Counted from the first letter of the stretch, positions 1 to 7,451 are shown. The stretch is DNA of 9,570 bases from Anaerolineae bacterium (GCA_014360855.1 JACIWP010000113.1:1-9570); one strand, 5' to 3'. Notes: generated by a model not told the origin, from the sequence alone. Translations and numbers: made by a program.

Positions 1-38
1 TTGGGGACTTATCGTATCATGTACCCTTGCAGTGAGAG

Positions 39-56
39 GCAGACCCGCGGGTCTGC
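39..56. repeat. 18-bp perfect palindrome in the leader of the Asp23-like gene
   Basis: The sequence GCAGACCCGCGGGTCTGC is its own reverse complement over all 18 bases. It lies 60 bp before the chosen start of the first gene. It could be an operator for a dimeric repressor or a GC-rich hairpin in the 5' leader. No T-run follows it on either strand, so an intrinsic terminator is unlikely. The symmetry is directly visible; any role is inference. Confidence 0.5.
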
Positions 57-104
57 GGCCGGCATTCGAGGAGCACGCCGCCAGCCCGCCCATGAAGAGT
101 GAGC

Positions 105-109
105 AGGAG
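105..109 (+). promoter_or_regulatory. Ribosome binding site fixing the start of the Asp23-like gene
   Basis: AGGAG sits 6 nt before the ATG at 116. The reading frame is open further upstream and has another ATG at 92, but the nearest purine-rich block (GAGGAG at 68-73) is 18 nt from that ATG. The shorter protein is therefore preferred. Confidence 0.7.
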
Positions 110-115
110 CATCGT

Positions 116-469
116 ATGTCCAAAGCTGAAGTCGCAGGTCATATCCATGTCTCGCCGCAGGCCATCGCCACGCTGGCGAGCATGGCCGTCATGCAGACCT
201 ATGGCGTCGTCGGAGTCACCAACAAGAACCTGGCCGGCGACCTGGCCGAAATCTTGCAGAAGGACAGTTGGCGCCGCGGCGTCGAGGTCCATATGCACGG
301 CAAAGAGATCGTCATTGACCTGTACGTCGTGTTAGAGTACGGCGTCCGCTTTTCCGAAGTGGCGCATAATATCATGAGCAATGTGAAATATACGGTGGAA
401 AGAGCCCTGGGCGTACCCATCCGAGCGGTAAACGTGCACATCCAGGGCGTCCGCATGAGCAGTAAATAG
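116..469 (+). CDS. Asp23/Gls24 family protein (YloU-like)
   Basis: This encodes a 117-residue cytoplasmic protein, the usual size for the Asp23/Gls24 (former DUF322) family. The N-terminal part (residues 8-35, GHIHVSPQAIATLASMAVMQ followed by a GVVGV segment) matches the family opening of a short strand plus a helix. Residues 61-111 give the second half: a hydrophobic strand with EIVIDLYVVLEYG, a helix around VAHNIMSNVKYTVERALG, and the closing VRAVNV-like strand (RAVNVHIQGV). There is no signal peptide or membrane segment. In Firmicutes, members sit beside the fatty-acid kinase gene and some act in envelope stress. Here the gene lies 33 bp before a FakA-like gene, the same pairing as yloU-yloV. 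The biochemical function of the small family members is not established. The family call is secure and the role is not. Confidence 0.88.
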   Translation: MSKAEVAGHIHVSPQAIATLASMAVMQTYGVVGVTNKNLAGDLAEILQKDSWRRGVEVHMHGKEIVIDLYVVLEYGVRFSEVAHNIMSNVKYTVERALGVPIRAVNVHIQGVRMSSK

Positions 470-487
470 CGAGAAACGAACGATCCC

Positions 488-500
488 GGGAGGAAAGGGG
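488..500 (+). promoter_or_regulatory. Strong ribosome binding site for a TTG start (FakA-like gene)
   Basis: A purine block GGGAGGAAAGGGG lies directly before the TTG at 503, with GGAGG about 9 nt from it. No ATG or GTG start lies nearby in frame before the conserved DAK2 domain, so TTG is the likely initiation codon. Confidence 0.7.
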
Positions 501-502
501 CC

Positions 503-2239
503 TTGAGCAATAACGATATCGCCCGCGAAGCACAACCTGATTCTACAGCGGCCAGCGGAACCGCGGTCGCCGGCGGTCCCGACTGGAAGACCTGTGACGG
601 CCAGCAGTTCAAAGCCATGGTTCAGACGAGCCTGGCATGGCTGAACCATCATATCCCCATGATCAACGCCCTGAACGTGTTCCCTGTGCCGGATGGGGAC
701 ACGGGCACCAATATGTACCTGACGCTGGAGTCTGCCTGGCAGGAGATCGCCGGCCGGACCGAACGCTCGGTAGCCCCCATTATCGAGGCCCTGGCGCATG
801 GTGCACTGATGGGCGCACGCGGCAACTCCGGCGTCATCCTCTCCCAGATCTTTCGCGGCATGGCCCAGGCTCTCCATGACGCCGACCTGTTGGACAACAA
901 CCTGCTGGCGCGTGCGCTTCAGCAGGCGACCGCCACGGCGTATAAGGCGGTCATCCGGCCGGTGGAAGGGACGATTCTGACCGTGGTGCGGCGGGCGGCG
1001 GAGGCCAGCGCCCTGGCCGCAGAGACGGCCGATGATCTGCGGGATATGATGGCGCTGGTGGTGGAGGCCGCCCGCAAAGCGGTGGAGGAAACGCCCTCGC
1101 TTCTGCCCGTGCTGGCGGAGGCCGGCGTGGTGGACGCCGGCGGCCAAGGCCTGTACATCATCCTGGAGGGCATGCTCCGCTACCTGCGCGGTGAAAGCCT
1201 ACAGGCGCCAGCAGAAACAAGGGGGGAGGAGGTGATCTTACACCATCCGGAAGGCCCGGAAGAAGGGTATGGGTACGACGTACAGTTCATCCTTACCGGC
1301 GAGAACCTCGACGTGGAGCGCATCCGCGCCGACATTGATGCTATGGGTGTCTCCACCCTGGTGGTGGGCGACAGCCGCACCGTCAAGGTGCATGTGCACA
1401 CGCCGGAGCCGGGCACGCCGCTGAACTACGCCGCTCGCCTGGGTTCGTTGAGCCGCGTCATTGTGGAGAACATGCAGGAGCAGTACGAGGAATTCCGCGG
1501 CGCCGGCCGCGCCGCCGTGCCTCCTCCCACGCCAGTGCCCTTCCAGTCCGTCGCGCCCCAACCTCCCGCGCCGGCGCTGGTCTCCGAAATCGGCATCGTC
1601 GCGGTGGTGCCGGGCGAGGGCCTGGCCAAGGTCTTCCAAAGCCTGGGCACCTCCGCCATCGTGCCGGGCGGCCAAACCATGAACCCCAGCACCGAGGAGC
1701 TGTTGAGCGCCGTCGAGAGCCTCCCGCACAAGAAAATCATCATCCTGCCCAACAACAAGAATGTGATCCTGACAGCCCAACAGGCGCAGAACCTTTCCGA
1801 CCGTCAGATCCGTGTGGTGCCCAGCAAGAACATCCCGCAGGGCATCAGCGCCCTGCTGGCCTTCAACTATCAATCGGACCTGGACACCAATGTCGAGCTG
1901 ATGACCGAGGCACTGCACAGCATCCAGGCTGCCGAGGTGACGCGGGCCGTCCGCTCCGTGAAGATCAACGGCCTGCAGGTGGAAGAGGGGCAGTACATTG
2001 GCTTGCTGAACGGCGATCTGGTGTCCGCCGGCGAGAACCTCACGGATGTCGTGCTGAGCCTGCTGGAGAAAATGGGCGCGCAAGACCTGGAGATTATCAC
2101 CCTCTATTACGGCGAAGGGGTGAGCGCGGAGGAGGCCCGCGCCCTGGCGGACCTGATTGCCGAACGGTACCCTGACCAGGAAATCGAAGTGGTAGAGGGC
2201 GGCCAGCCGCATTACCCATACATTATCTCCGGCGAATAA
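503..2239 (+). CDS. fakA: FakA-like fatty acid kinase (DAK2 domain, YloV family)
   Basis: This is a 578-residue kinase, close to the roughly 550 residues usual for FakA, starting at TTG. In the known system FakA phosphorylates fatty acids held by a DegV/FakB protein, giving acyl-phosphate for phospholipid synthesis. The N-terminal DAK2 domain spans about residues 35-220. It carries the nucleotide and Mg site NVFPVPDGDTGTNM at 58-71 (D64, D66), GARGNSGVILSQ at 104-115, and VVDAGGQG at 209-216. The middle domain has a HVH pair at 297-299, matching two zinc ligands of FakA. The position expected to hold the Cys ligand (YGYC in relatives) reads YGYD at 256-259. A Pro/Ala-rich linker (about 333-360) leads to the C-terminal FakB-binding domain, with PGGQTMNPST at 388-397 and LPNNKN at 415-420. 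Three DegV genes follow at once, which fits the role. Confidence 0.9.
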   Translation: MSNNDIAREAQPDSTAASGTAVAGGPDWKTCDGQQFKAMVQTSLAWLNHHIPMINALNVFPVPDGDTGTNMYLTLESAWQEIAGRTERSVAPIIEALAHGALMGARGNSGVILSQIFRGMAQALHDADLLDNNLLARALQQATATAYKAVIRPVEGTILTVVRRAAEASALAAETADDLRDMMALVVEAARKAVEETPSLLPVLAEAGVVDAGGQGLYIILEGMLRYLRGESLQAPAETRGEEVILHHPEGPEEGYGYDVQFILTGENLDVERIRADIDAMGVSTLVVGDSRTVKVHVHTPEPGTPLNYAARLGSLSRVIVENMQEQYEEFRGAGRAAVPPPTPVPFQSVAPQPPAPALVSEIGIVAVVPGEGLAKVFQSLGTSAIVPGGQTMNPSTEELLSAVESLPHKKIIILPNNKNVILTAQQAQNLSDRQIRVVPSKNIPQGISALLAFNYQSDLDTNVELMTEALHSIQAAEVTRAVRSVKINGLQVEEGQYIGLLNGDLVSAGENLTDVVLSLLEKMGAQDLEIITLYYGEGVSAEEARALADLIAERYPDQEIEVVEGGQPHYPYIISGE

Positions 2240-2263
2240 TGCTTCATCTTTCCGGACCACATT

Positions 2264-2270
2264 GGGAGGA
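2264..2270 (+). promoter_or_regulatory. Ribosome binding site choosing the ATG at 2281
   Basis: GGGAGGA lies 10 nt before the ATG at 2281. An in-frame ATG at 2239 overlaps the stop codon of the kinase gene (TAATG) and would add 14 residues, but those residues do not resemble the start of a DegV protein. Starting at 2281 gives MPKIRIVTDS, the canonical opening strand. Confidence 0.65.
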
Positions 2271-2280
2271 CAGCCTTTCC

Positions 2281-3123
2281 ATGCCGAAGATACGTATTGT
2301 CACGGACAGCGCCGTGCTGTTGGACCCCAAATCGCAGCGCGAACTGGATATCACGATCATGCCGCTGACCATCCGCCTCGGGAACGAGACATTTCGCGAG
2401 GGGGTGGATATCAGCGCCCAGCAGTTCCTGGAGCGACTGCGACAGCCGGGAGCCTATCCCCGCATCGAGCCGCCGGCCGCCGGCGACTTCATCCGCCTGT
2501 ACGAATCCCTCGGCGCCCAGGGGGATATCATCCTTTCCCTGCATCATTCGCGCCGCCTGAGCAAGACCGTGCGCGCCGCCGAGGAGGCGGCCGCATCGCT
2601 GGTAGGCCGGCAGAAGGTGGAGGTCATTGATACCGAATCCATCTCCTACGGCCAGGGCATTCTGGTGCGCGCCGCGGCGCGTGCCGCGGCCGCCGGCGAG
2701 GACCTGGCCAGCATCATCCGCTTGGTGCGCGGCATGATCCCGCGCGTGTACGCCATCTTCTTCTCCGACACGCTGGACTATCTGGAGCACACCGGCCGCA
2801 TCGGGCCGGCGCAGTCCATCCTCGGCACCATGCTCCAGATCAAGCCCATCCTGGTGATGGAGGACGGGGAGATCATCCCCATGGAGAAGGTCCGCTCCCA
2901 CGAGGAAGCGGTGGAGAAGCTCTACGAATTCATCGCCGAATTCTCCGAGGTCGAGGAGCTGGTGATCCTGCGCAATCCCTATTTCAACAATGTGCCGCTC
3001 CTGCTGGAGCGTTTGAAAGAGCTTTTCCCGAGGCAGAACATCCCGGTCTATACCTACGGCCCATCGCTGGCGGCGCACATCGGGCCGTACGCGGTGGGGG
3101 CAGTGATATACGAGGGCCTGTAG
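2281..3123 (+). CDS. DegV/FakB-type protein 1, with altered ligand pocket
   Basis: This is a 280-residue DegV family protein; relatives bind a fatty acid and present it to FakA. Family marks are VTDSA at 7-11, a MPLTIRLGNETF strand at 27-38, DTLDYLEHTGRI at 163-174, the LQIKPIL strand at 185-191, and HIGPYAVG at 266-273. Compared with its two neighbours and the family pattern, the loop that should read P-T-T-S-x-P reads P60-R-I-E-P-P. The S-S-x-L-S motif reads S90-R91-R92-L93-S94. So the Thr and Ser that normally hold the fatty-acid carboxylate appear replaced by charged or bulky residues, while the C-terminal His (266) and the GRI Arg (173) remain. It may bind a different ligand or have another role. 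The family assignment is firm and the altered specificity is inference from motif alignment by eye. Confidence 0.88.
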   Translation: MPKIRIVTDSAVLLDPKSQRELDITIMPLTIRLGNETFREGVDISAQQFLERLRQPGAYPRIEPPAAGDFIRLYESLGAQGDIILSLHHSRRLSKTVRAAEEAAASLVGRQKVEVIDTESISYGQGILVRAAARAAAAGEDLASIIRLVRGMIPRVYAIFFSDTLDYLEHTGRIGPAQSILGTMLQIKPILVMEDGEIIPMEKVRSHEEAVEKLYEFIAEFSEVEELVILRNPYFNNVPLLLERLKELFPRQNIPVYTYGPSLAAHIGPYAVGAVIYEGL

Positions 3124-3140
3124 GCCCGGGGAGACAGGCT

Positions 3141-3983
3141 GTGAGCGATCGAGAGATAGGTATCGTGACGGACAGCGCCGCGGATCTGCCGCCGGCGCTG
3201 GCCCGTCAGTGGGACATCACCGTGATCCCCTGCCTCATCTCCTTTGGCAGTGAAACCTATCGGGATGAGGTGGAACTGCCGCGCCAGGCCTTTTACCAGC
3301 GCCTGCGCGCCGCCAAAATCCTTCCCACCACCTCCGCGCCTTCGGTGGGGACCTTCATCGAGGCATACCGGGAGCTGGGCCGGCGCACCCGCACCATCAT
3401 CTCCATCCACGTGGCCTCCGCCCTCACGAATATTTACAACGTCGCCCGCCTGGCCGCCGAAAGCCTGCCGGAACTGAACATCCATCTGGTGGATTCCCGT
3501 CAGGTCTCCATGTGCACGGGAATGCTGGCGCTGACCGCCGCCCGGCTGGCCGATGAAGGCGTGTCCGCGGGGGATATCATCGCCCGACTGCAGGAACTGC
3601 TCCCCCGTCTGCGGCTGGTGGCGGCGCTGGATACCCTGGAGTACCTGCATCGCGGCGGCCGCGTGAGCTGGGTGGCCTCGATGCTCGGCAGTCTGATTGA
3701 CCTAAAGCTGGTGGTAGAGCTGAAGGACGCCAGCCTGCGCCTGCTGGACAAGGTGCGCGGCCGGCGCAAATCGCTCCAGCGCATGATCCAGCATGTCCTG
3801 GCAAGCGGCCCCCTGGAGCGGGTGGCGCTTCTGCATACCGACGCGCCCGAAGATGCGGCGGAGGTCCGCCGGCTTTTCGCGCCGTATGCCCCGCTTGCCG
3901 GCATTATTGAGACCGAGGCCGGCGCCACCATCGGCACCCACGCCGGCCCTGGTGCGGTGGGGTTCTGCATTCTCACCCGTTGA
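3141..3983 (+). CDS. DegV/FakB-type protein 2
   Basis: This is a second 280-residue DegV protein, beginning at GTG behind GGGGAG (3128-3133), 17 bp after the first. It keeps the full ligand motif set: VTDSAADLPP at 9-18, FGSETYRDEV at 35-44, PTTSAPS at 62-68, ISIHVASALT at 87-96 (S93 at the carboxylate-binding Ser position), DTLEYLHRGGRV at 164-175, and THAGPGAVG at 266-274. The strand that is normally NIKPIL reads DLKLVVEL (187-194), so the Lys-Pro step there is changed. It would work with the FakA-like kinase upstream as an acyl carrier. Of the three copies this one has the most canonical fatty-acid pocket. Which acyl chain it prefers cannot be told from sequence. Confidence 0.9.
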   Translation: MSDREIGIVTDSAADLPPALARQWDITVIPCLISFGSETYRDEVELPRQAFYQRLRAAKILPTTSAPSVGTFIEAYRELGRRTRTIISIHVASALTNIYNVARLAAESLPELNIHLVDSRQVSMCTGMLALTAARLADEGVSAGDIIARLQELLPRLRLVAALDTLEYLHRGGRVSWVASMLGSLIDLKLVVELKDASLRLLDKVRGRRKSLQRMIQHVLASGPLERVALLHTDAPEDAAEVRRLFAPYAPLAGIIETEAGATIGTHAGPGAVGFCILTR

Positions 3984-4000
3984 GCAACACATCATCCTGC

Positions 4001-4006
4001 GGGGGA
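4001..4006 (+). promoter_or_regulatory. Ribosome binding site for the TTG start of the third degV gene
   Basis: GGGGGA lies 8 nt before TTG at 4015. The frame stays open back into the preceding gene (first ATG at 3793), but the extra 74 codons overlap the second degV gene and show no family similarity. The TTG gives a protein that begins right at the DegV opening strand. Confidence 0.65.
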
Positions 4007-4014
4007 ACCTGCCA

Positions 4015-4857
4015 TTGGCCTCTCGTCCCGTCTACGTGGTGACCGATGCCGCTGTTGACCTGCCGGCGCACAGCACACATCATCTTCCGATTGAGGTCCT
4101 GCCGATCACCGTCTCTTTCGGTTCCCGCTCCATCCTGCACGGCCGGGAGCCGGATCTCGAGACCTTCTACCGTTTGCTCCGGGAGAGCCGGCACTCTCCC
4201 ACCACCGCCGCACCCACGCCGGCGTATACCGCCGAACGGTATGCCGCCCTCCTCGACCAGGGCTATGATATCCTCTCCATTCATCTCGCATCCTCCTTCA
4301 GCACCACCGCCCTGCAGTGCGCCCGCTTGGCGGAGGAGCTGGACAGCCGGCGCATCGTGGTGGTGGACAGCGGGCAGATGTCCGCCGGGCTGGGGCTGAT
4401 GGTGGTGAGCTGTGCGCGGGCCGCGGCGGCCGGCGAGCCGCTGGCGCGCCTGGAACAGATGGCGCGTGCGATGGTGCCGCGGGTGCGGCTGGCCGGCGCC
4501 CTGCAGTCCCTCGACCATGTGCGGCGCAGTGGGCGTGTCCCCGGCCTGCCGGCGGCGGTGGGCGAATTTCTGCACATCAAGCCCCTGTTCGAGGTATATC
4601 GCGGCCAGGTGACCCTGCTCGGCTTCAGCCGCACCGTGCGCCAGGCCACCAGGCGTCTGGTGGAACTGGTGCGGGAATGGGGACCAATCCAGGAGATGGC
4701 GGTCATCCACGCCGACAATGCCGGCTGGGCGTCGGAGCTGGTCGAGTCTCTCGCGGAGTTCCGCCCCTCCATCCCCACCATCATGGACGCCGGCCCGACC
4801 ATCGTTTCCCACGTGGGCCCAGGCGCAGTAGGAGTGGCAGCGCTTCTTGCCAATTGA
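4015..4857 (+). CDS. DegV/FakB-type protein 3
   Basis: This is a third DegV family protein, 280 residues from a TTG start, 31 bp after the second. It shows VVTDAAVDLP at 8-17 (Ser of the usual TDSA changed to Ala), VLPITVSFGS at 28-37, SPTTAAPTP at 61-69, LSIHLASSFS at 87-96 with S93 kept, HIKPLFEV at 187-194, and SHVGPGAVG at 265-273. The DTLEYL segment is diverged to QSLDHVRRSGRV (164-175), although the Arg is kept. The loop after FGS lacks the usual Y-x-D (SRSILHGREP), another divergence. It is likely a third acyl carrier for the same kinase. An older duplication of the neighbour is plausible, because the three proteins are alike in length and motif spacing but differ widely in sequence. 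Confidence 0.86.
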   Translation: MASRPVYVVTDAAVDLPAHSTHHLPIEVLPITVSFGSRSILHGREPDLETFYRLLRESRHSPTTAAPTPAYTAERYAALLDQGYDILSIHLASSFSTTALQCARLAEELDSRRIVVVDSGQMSAGLGLMVVSCARAAAAGEPLARLEQMARAMVPRVRLAGALQSLDHVRRSGRVPGLPAAVGEFLHIKPLFEVYRGQVTLLGFSRTVRQATRRLVELVREWGPIQEMAVIHADNAGWASELVESLAEFRPSIPTIMDAGPTIVSHVGPGAVGVAALLAN

Positions 4858-4875
4858 CGCCTCCGCGGGTATTAT
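4847..4875 (+). promoter_or_regulatory. Internal sigma70-type promoter before recG
   Basis: TTGCCA (4847-4852) and TATTAT (4870-4875) are separated by exactly 17 bp, each matching five of six consensus bases. The predicted start of transcription is near 4882, upstream of the recG ribosome binding site at 4907-4911. The -35 box lies inside the last codons of the third degV. If real, it uncouples recG and the downstream genes from the kinase cassette. Confidence 0.5.
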
Positions 4876-4906
4876 GAAGCCATCAAGACGTCGGCGAATG
4901 CCTGAC

Positions 4907-4911
4907 GGAGG
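4907..4911 (+). promoter_or_regulatory. Ribosome binding site choosing the recG start at 4916
   Basis: GGAGG is 4 nt before ATG 4916, somewhat close but the only good site in the gap. In-frame starts at 4847 (TTG), 4874 and 4898 lack a ribosome binding site, and the first two overlap the predicted promoter. Confidence 0.6.
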
Positions 4912-4915
4912 ATAT

Positions 4916-7450
4916 ATGCAAAGCGCTATCGTCAAACTCATCAAAATCCTGAACCTCGAACGCGATATGGGATACATGAACCGCGCCGTGATCGGCGGCC
5001 TGGACAAGTTCGCGCCCCACTGGCGCGAGGAGGCGCTGTCCCAGGCGAGCACGGACGCGGCCCGTTCTGCCATTGAGGGAATATGTGACGTACTGCGCGC
5101 GTACTCCTCGCTGGAGACCACCGCGCAGAAGGCAGAATGCGTTGAAGACCTGCTGGCGCGCCTGAAGGCGCTGGAGGCCGGCGCGGCTCCTGCCCCGCCG
5201 CCAGTCCCGCAAGCCCCGGCCGAACCCGAGGAAAGACTCGAGGAAAAAGGGCCGGTCAGCGCACCGCCGCTCGCCAAACCCGGCGTCACCGCCGCGCCGG
5301 CGGAGCCCCCGCCCGCCGTCCCGAAACCGGAGGAGCCACCTGCCGCGCCGCCGGCGCCGGCCGGCGCGCGCTCGGCCGCGCTGGAGGCGGAGGTGACAAC
5401 CCTGCCGCGCGTGGGACAGATGCAGGCCAAGCGGCTGGAGAAGCTGGGCATCCGCACTATCGAGGACCTGCTCTATCATTTCCCGCGCCGCTATGACGAT
5501 TACAGCCGGCTCAAGCTCATCCACCAACTACGCCCCGGCGATGAGGTGACGGTACTGGCGAACGTGCGCCAGACCACCCTACGTCAGCTCGACGGCGGCC
5601 GCACTATCATCAAATGCATTGTGACGGACGGCACCGGCCAGCTTGAGCTGACCTGGTTCAACCAGCCTTTCCTGGAGAAGCGGCTGGCGCCGGGGACCTC
5701 CATCGTGGTCAGCGGGCGGGTGGAGCAGTTCCTAGGCCGGCTGACCATGAACTCGCCGGAATGGGAGCCGCTGGACAAGGAACATATTCACACCGGCCGC
5801 ATGGTGCCGGTCTATCCCCTGACCGAGGGGGTGACCAACCGCTGGCTGCGCCGGCTCATCAACAAGGTCGTCGAGACCTGGGCGGATCGGGTCGAGGACT
5901 TCCTGCCCGAAGAGATGCGCCGGCGTCTGGAGCTGTACGACCTGGGCACGGCCCTGCGCGAGGTGCATTTCCCCGCCAGCGAAGAATCACTGGCGCAGGC
6001 GCGCCGGCGGCTGGCTTTCGACGAGCTGTTCCTCCTGCAGGTGGGCGTCCTGCGCCTGCGGCAGGCATGGCGCCGGCAGACCGGCCAACCCCTTCCGACA
6101 GACCGGCCGGCGCTGGAGCAGTTCCTGGCCTCGCTCCCCTTCACACTCACCGGGGCACAACAGCGCGCCCTGGACGAAATCCTGCGCGACATGGCCCAAC
6201 CGGTGCCGATGAACCGGCTCCTGCAGGGGGATGTCGGCTCGGGGAAGACGGTGATCGCTGCCGCGGCCGCGCTGGTGGCCGCCCGTGGTGGGTTCCAGAC
6301 AGCGGTGATGGTGCCGACGGAGATCCTGGCGCACCAACATTACGCGCGCTTCCAGTCCCTGCTGGGGCAGATGATGGTGCCGGCAAACGGCCAGGAACGC
6401 CCGCTCCGGGTGCGCCTGTTAGTGGGAAGCATGCCGCCGGCGGAAAAGCGCCAGGTGTATGACGAGGCGGCCGCCGGCGAAGTGGATGTCATCGTGGGTA
6501 CCCATGCCCTCATCCAGGAGAACGTGCAGTTCGCCCGCCTGGCGCTGGTCATCATTGATGAACAGCACCGCTTCGGCGTTTCCCAGCGCGGCGCCCTGCG
6601 CCAGAAGGGGTACAGCCCGCATATGCTGGTGATGACCGCTACGCCCATCCCGCGCACCCTTTCGCTGACCCTGTACGGGGACCTGGACCTGTCCATCATT
6701 GACGAACTGCCGCCCGGCCGCCAACCCATCAAGACCTATATCGTCACCAATCGCGAGCGAGAGCGCGCCTATCAGTTCGTGCGCTCCCAGGTGGCGGAAG
6801 GGCATCAGGCGTTCATCATTTGTCCGCTGGTGGAAGAGTCGGAGAACATTGAGGCGCGGGCGGCGGTCGCCGAGTATGAGCGCCTTAGCAGAGAGGTGTT
6901 TCCCAACCTGCGTCTGGGGCTTCTGCACGGCCGCATGCCGGCCGAGGAGAAAGAGGAGGTGATGCGGCGGTTCAGCGCCGGCGAGCTGGACATCCTGGTC
7001 TCCACCGCCGTAGTCGAGGTGGGCATTGACGTGCCCAATGCCACGGTGATGCTCATCGAGGGCGCGGACCGTTTCGGTATGGCACAGTTGCATCAGTTCC
7101 GCGGGCGCGTGGGCCGTGGCAACGCGCCGTCGTACTGCCTGCTGTTGACGGAGAACACCAGCGAGGACGCCTGGGAACGCCTGCGGGCGGTGGCGGAATC
7201 GCAGGACGGCTTTGCCCTGGCAGAGAAGGACCTGGAACTGCGGGGGCCGGGCGAGTTCTTCGGCACGCGGCAGAGCGGCCTGCCCGATCTGCGCATGGCC
7301 AGCCTGGCCGACATCCACCTGCTGGAGCTAGCGCGGCGCGAGGCGTATCAACTGCTGGAGCAGGACCCGGAACTGAGCCGGCCGGAGCATCAGGCCCTGC
7401 GCCGGCGGGTCGAACGGGCCTGGGCACAGCGGCGAACGGATATCAGTTGA
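4916..7450 (+). CDS. recG: ATP-dependent DNA helicase RecG, with N-terminal extension
   Basis: RecG remodels stalled replication forks and branched DNA. This copy has 844 residues against about 690 in E. coli. Residues 1-88 form an added, probably helical domain, joined by a Pro/Ala/Glu-rich linker (about 89-152) to the usual protein. The wedge begins near 160 with LPRVGQMQAKRLEKLGI and DLLYHFPRRYDDYS, followed by the OB-fold to about 290. Helicase motifs are complete: Walker A GDVGSGKT at 438-445, Ia PTEILAHQH at 467-475, DEQHRFGV at 548-555, TATPIPRTL at 574-582, STAVVEVGIDVPNA at 696-709, and QFRGRVGRG at 727-735. The TRG-like C-terminal element GEFFGTRQSGLPDLR is at 779-793. Thermotoga RecG also has an extra N-terminal helical domain. 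The next gene starts 1 bp after the stop. The assignment is certain; the role of the extension is unknown. Confidence 0.97.
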   Translation: MQSAIVKLIKILNLERDMGYMNRAVIGGLDKFAPHWREEALSQASTDAARSAIEGICDVLRAYSSLETTAQKAECVEDLLARLKALEAGAAPAPPPVPQAPAEPEERLEEKGPVSAPPLAKPGVTAAPAEPPPAVPKPEEPPAAPPAPAGARSAALEAEVTTLPRVGQMQAKRLEKLGIRTIEDLLYHFPRRYDDYSRLKLIHQLRPGDEVTVLANVRQTTLRQLDGGRTIIKCIVTDGTGQLELTWFNQPFLEKRLAPGTSIVVSGRVEQFLGRLTMNSPEWEPLDKEHIHTGRMVPVYPLTEGVTNRWLRRLINKVVETWADRVEDFLPEEMRRRLELYDLGTALREVHFPASEESLAQARRRLAFDELFLLQVGVLRLRQAWRRQTGQPLPTDRPALEQFLASLPFTLTGAQQRALDEILRDMAQPVPMNRLLQGDVGSGKTVIAAAAALVAARGGFQTAVMVPTEILAHQHYARFQSLLGQMMVPANGQERPLRVRLLVGSMPPAEKRQVYDEAAAGEVDVIVGTHALIQENVQFARLALVIIDEQHRFGVSQRGALRQKGYSPHMLVMTATPIPRTLSLTLYGDLDLSIIDELPPGRQPIKTYIVTNRERERAYQFVRSQVAEGHQAFIICPLVEESENIEARAAVAEYERLSREVFPNLRLGLLHGRMPAEEKEEVMRRFSAGELDILVSTAVVEVGIDVPNATVMLIEGADRFGMAQLHQFRGRVGRGNAPSYCLLLTENTSEDAWERLRAVAESQDGFALAEKDLELRGPGEFFGTRQSGLPDLRMASLADIHLLELARREAYQLLEQDPELSRPEHQALRRRVERAWAQRRTDIS

Positions 7451-7451
7451 G

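Noticed and set aside
15..20. Possible -10 box TATCAT before the first operon
   Set aside because: The matching -35 position would lie outside the window, and TTGGGG at 1-6 is too close. The promoter of the operon cannot be judged here.
1238..2260. Minus-strand frame of 340 codons
   Set aside because: It is opposite the FakA-like gene, rich in His/Gly/Arg as expected of an antisense frame, with no ribosome binding site and no family similarity.
3793..4014. Upstream extension of the third degV gene to an ATG at 3793
   Set aside because: It would overlap the second degV gene by about 190 bp and add 74 residues without family similarity. The TTG at 4015 has a ribosome binding site and gives the canonical N-terminus.
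3973..5457. Minus-strand frame of 494 codons
   Set aside because: It lies opposite the third degV and the start of recG, is low-complexity Gly/Ala/Ser where it mirrors the Pro/Ala linker, and has no recognisable domain. It is a shadow of high-GC coding DNA.
6419..7318. Minus-strand frame of 299 codons
   Set aside because: It is opposite the conserved RecG helicase motifs and has the same antisense composition.
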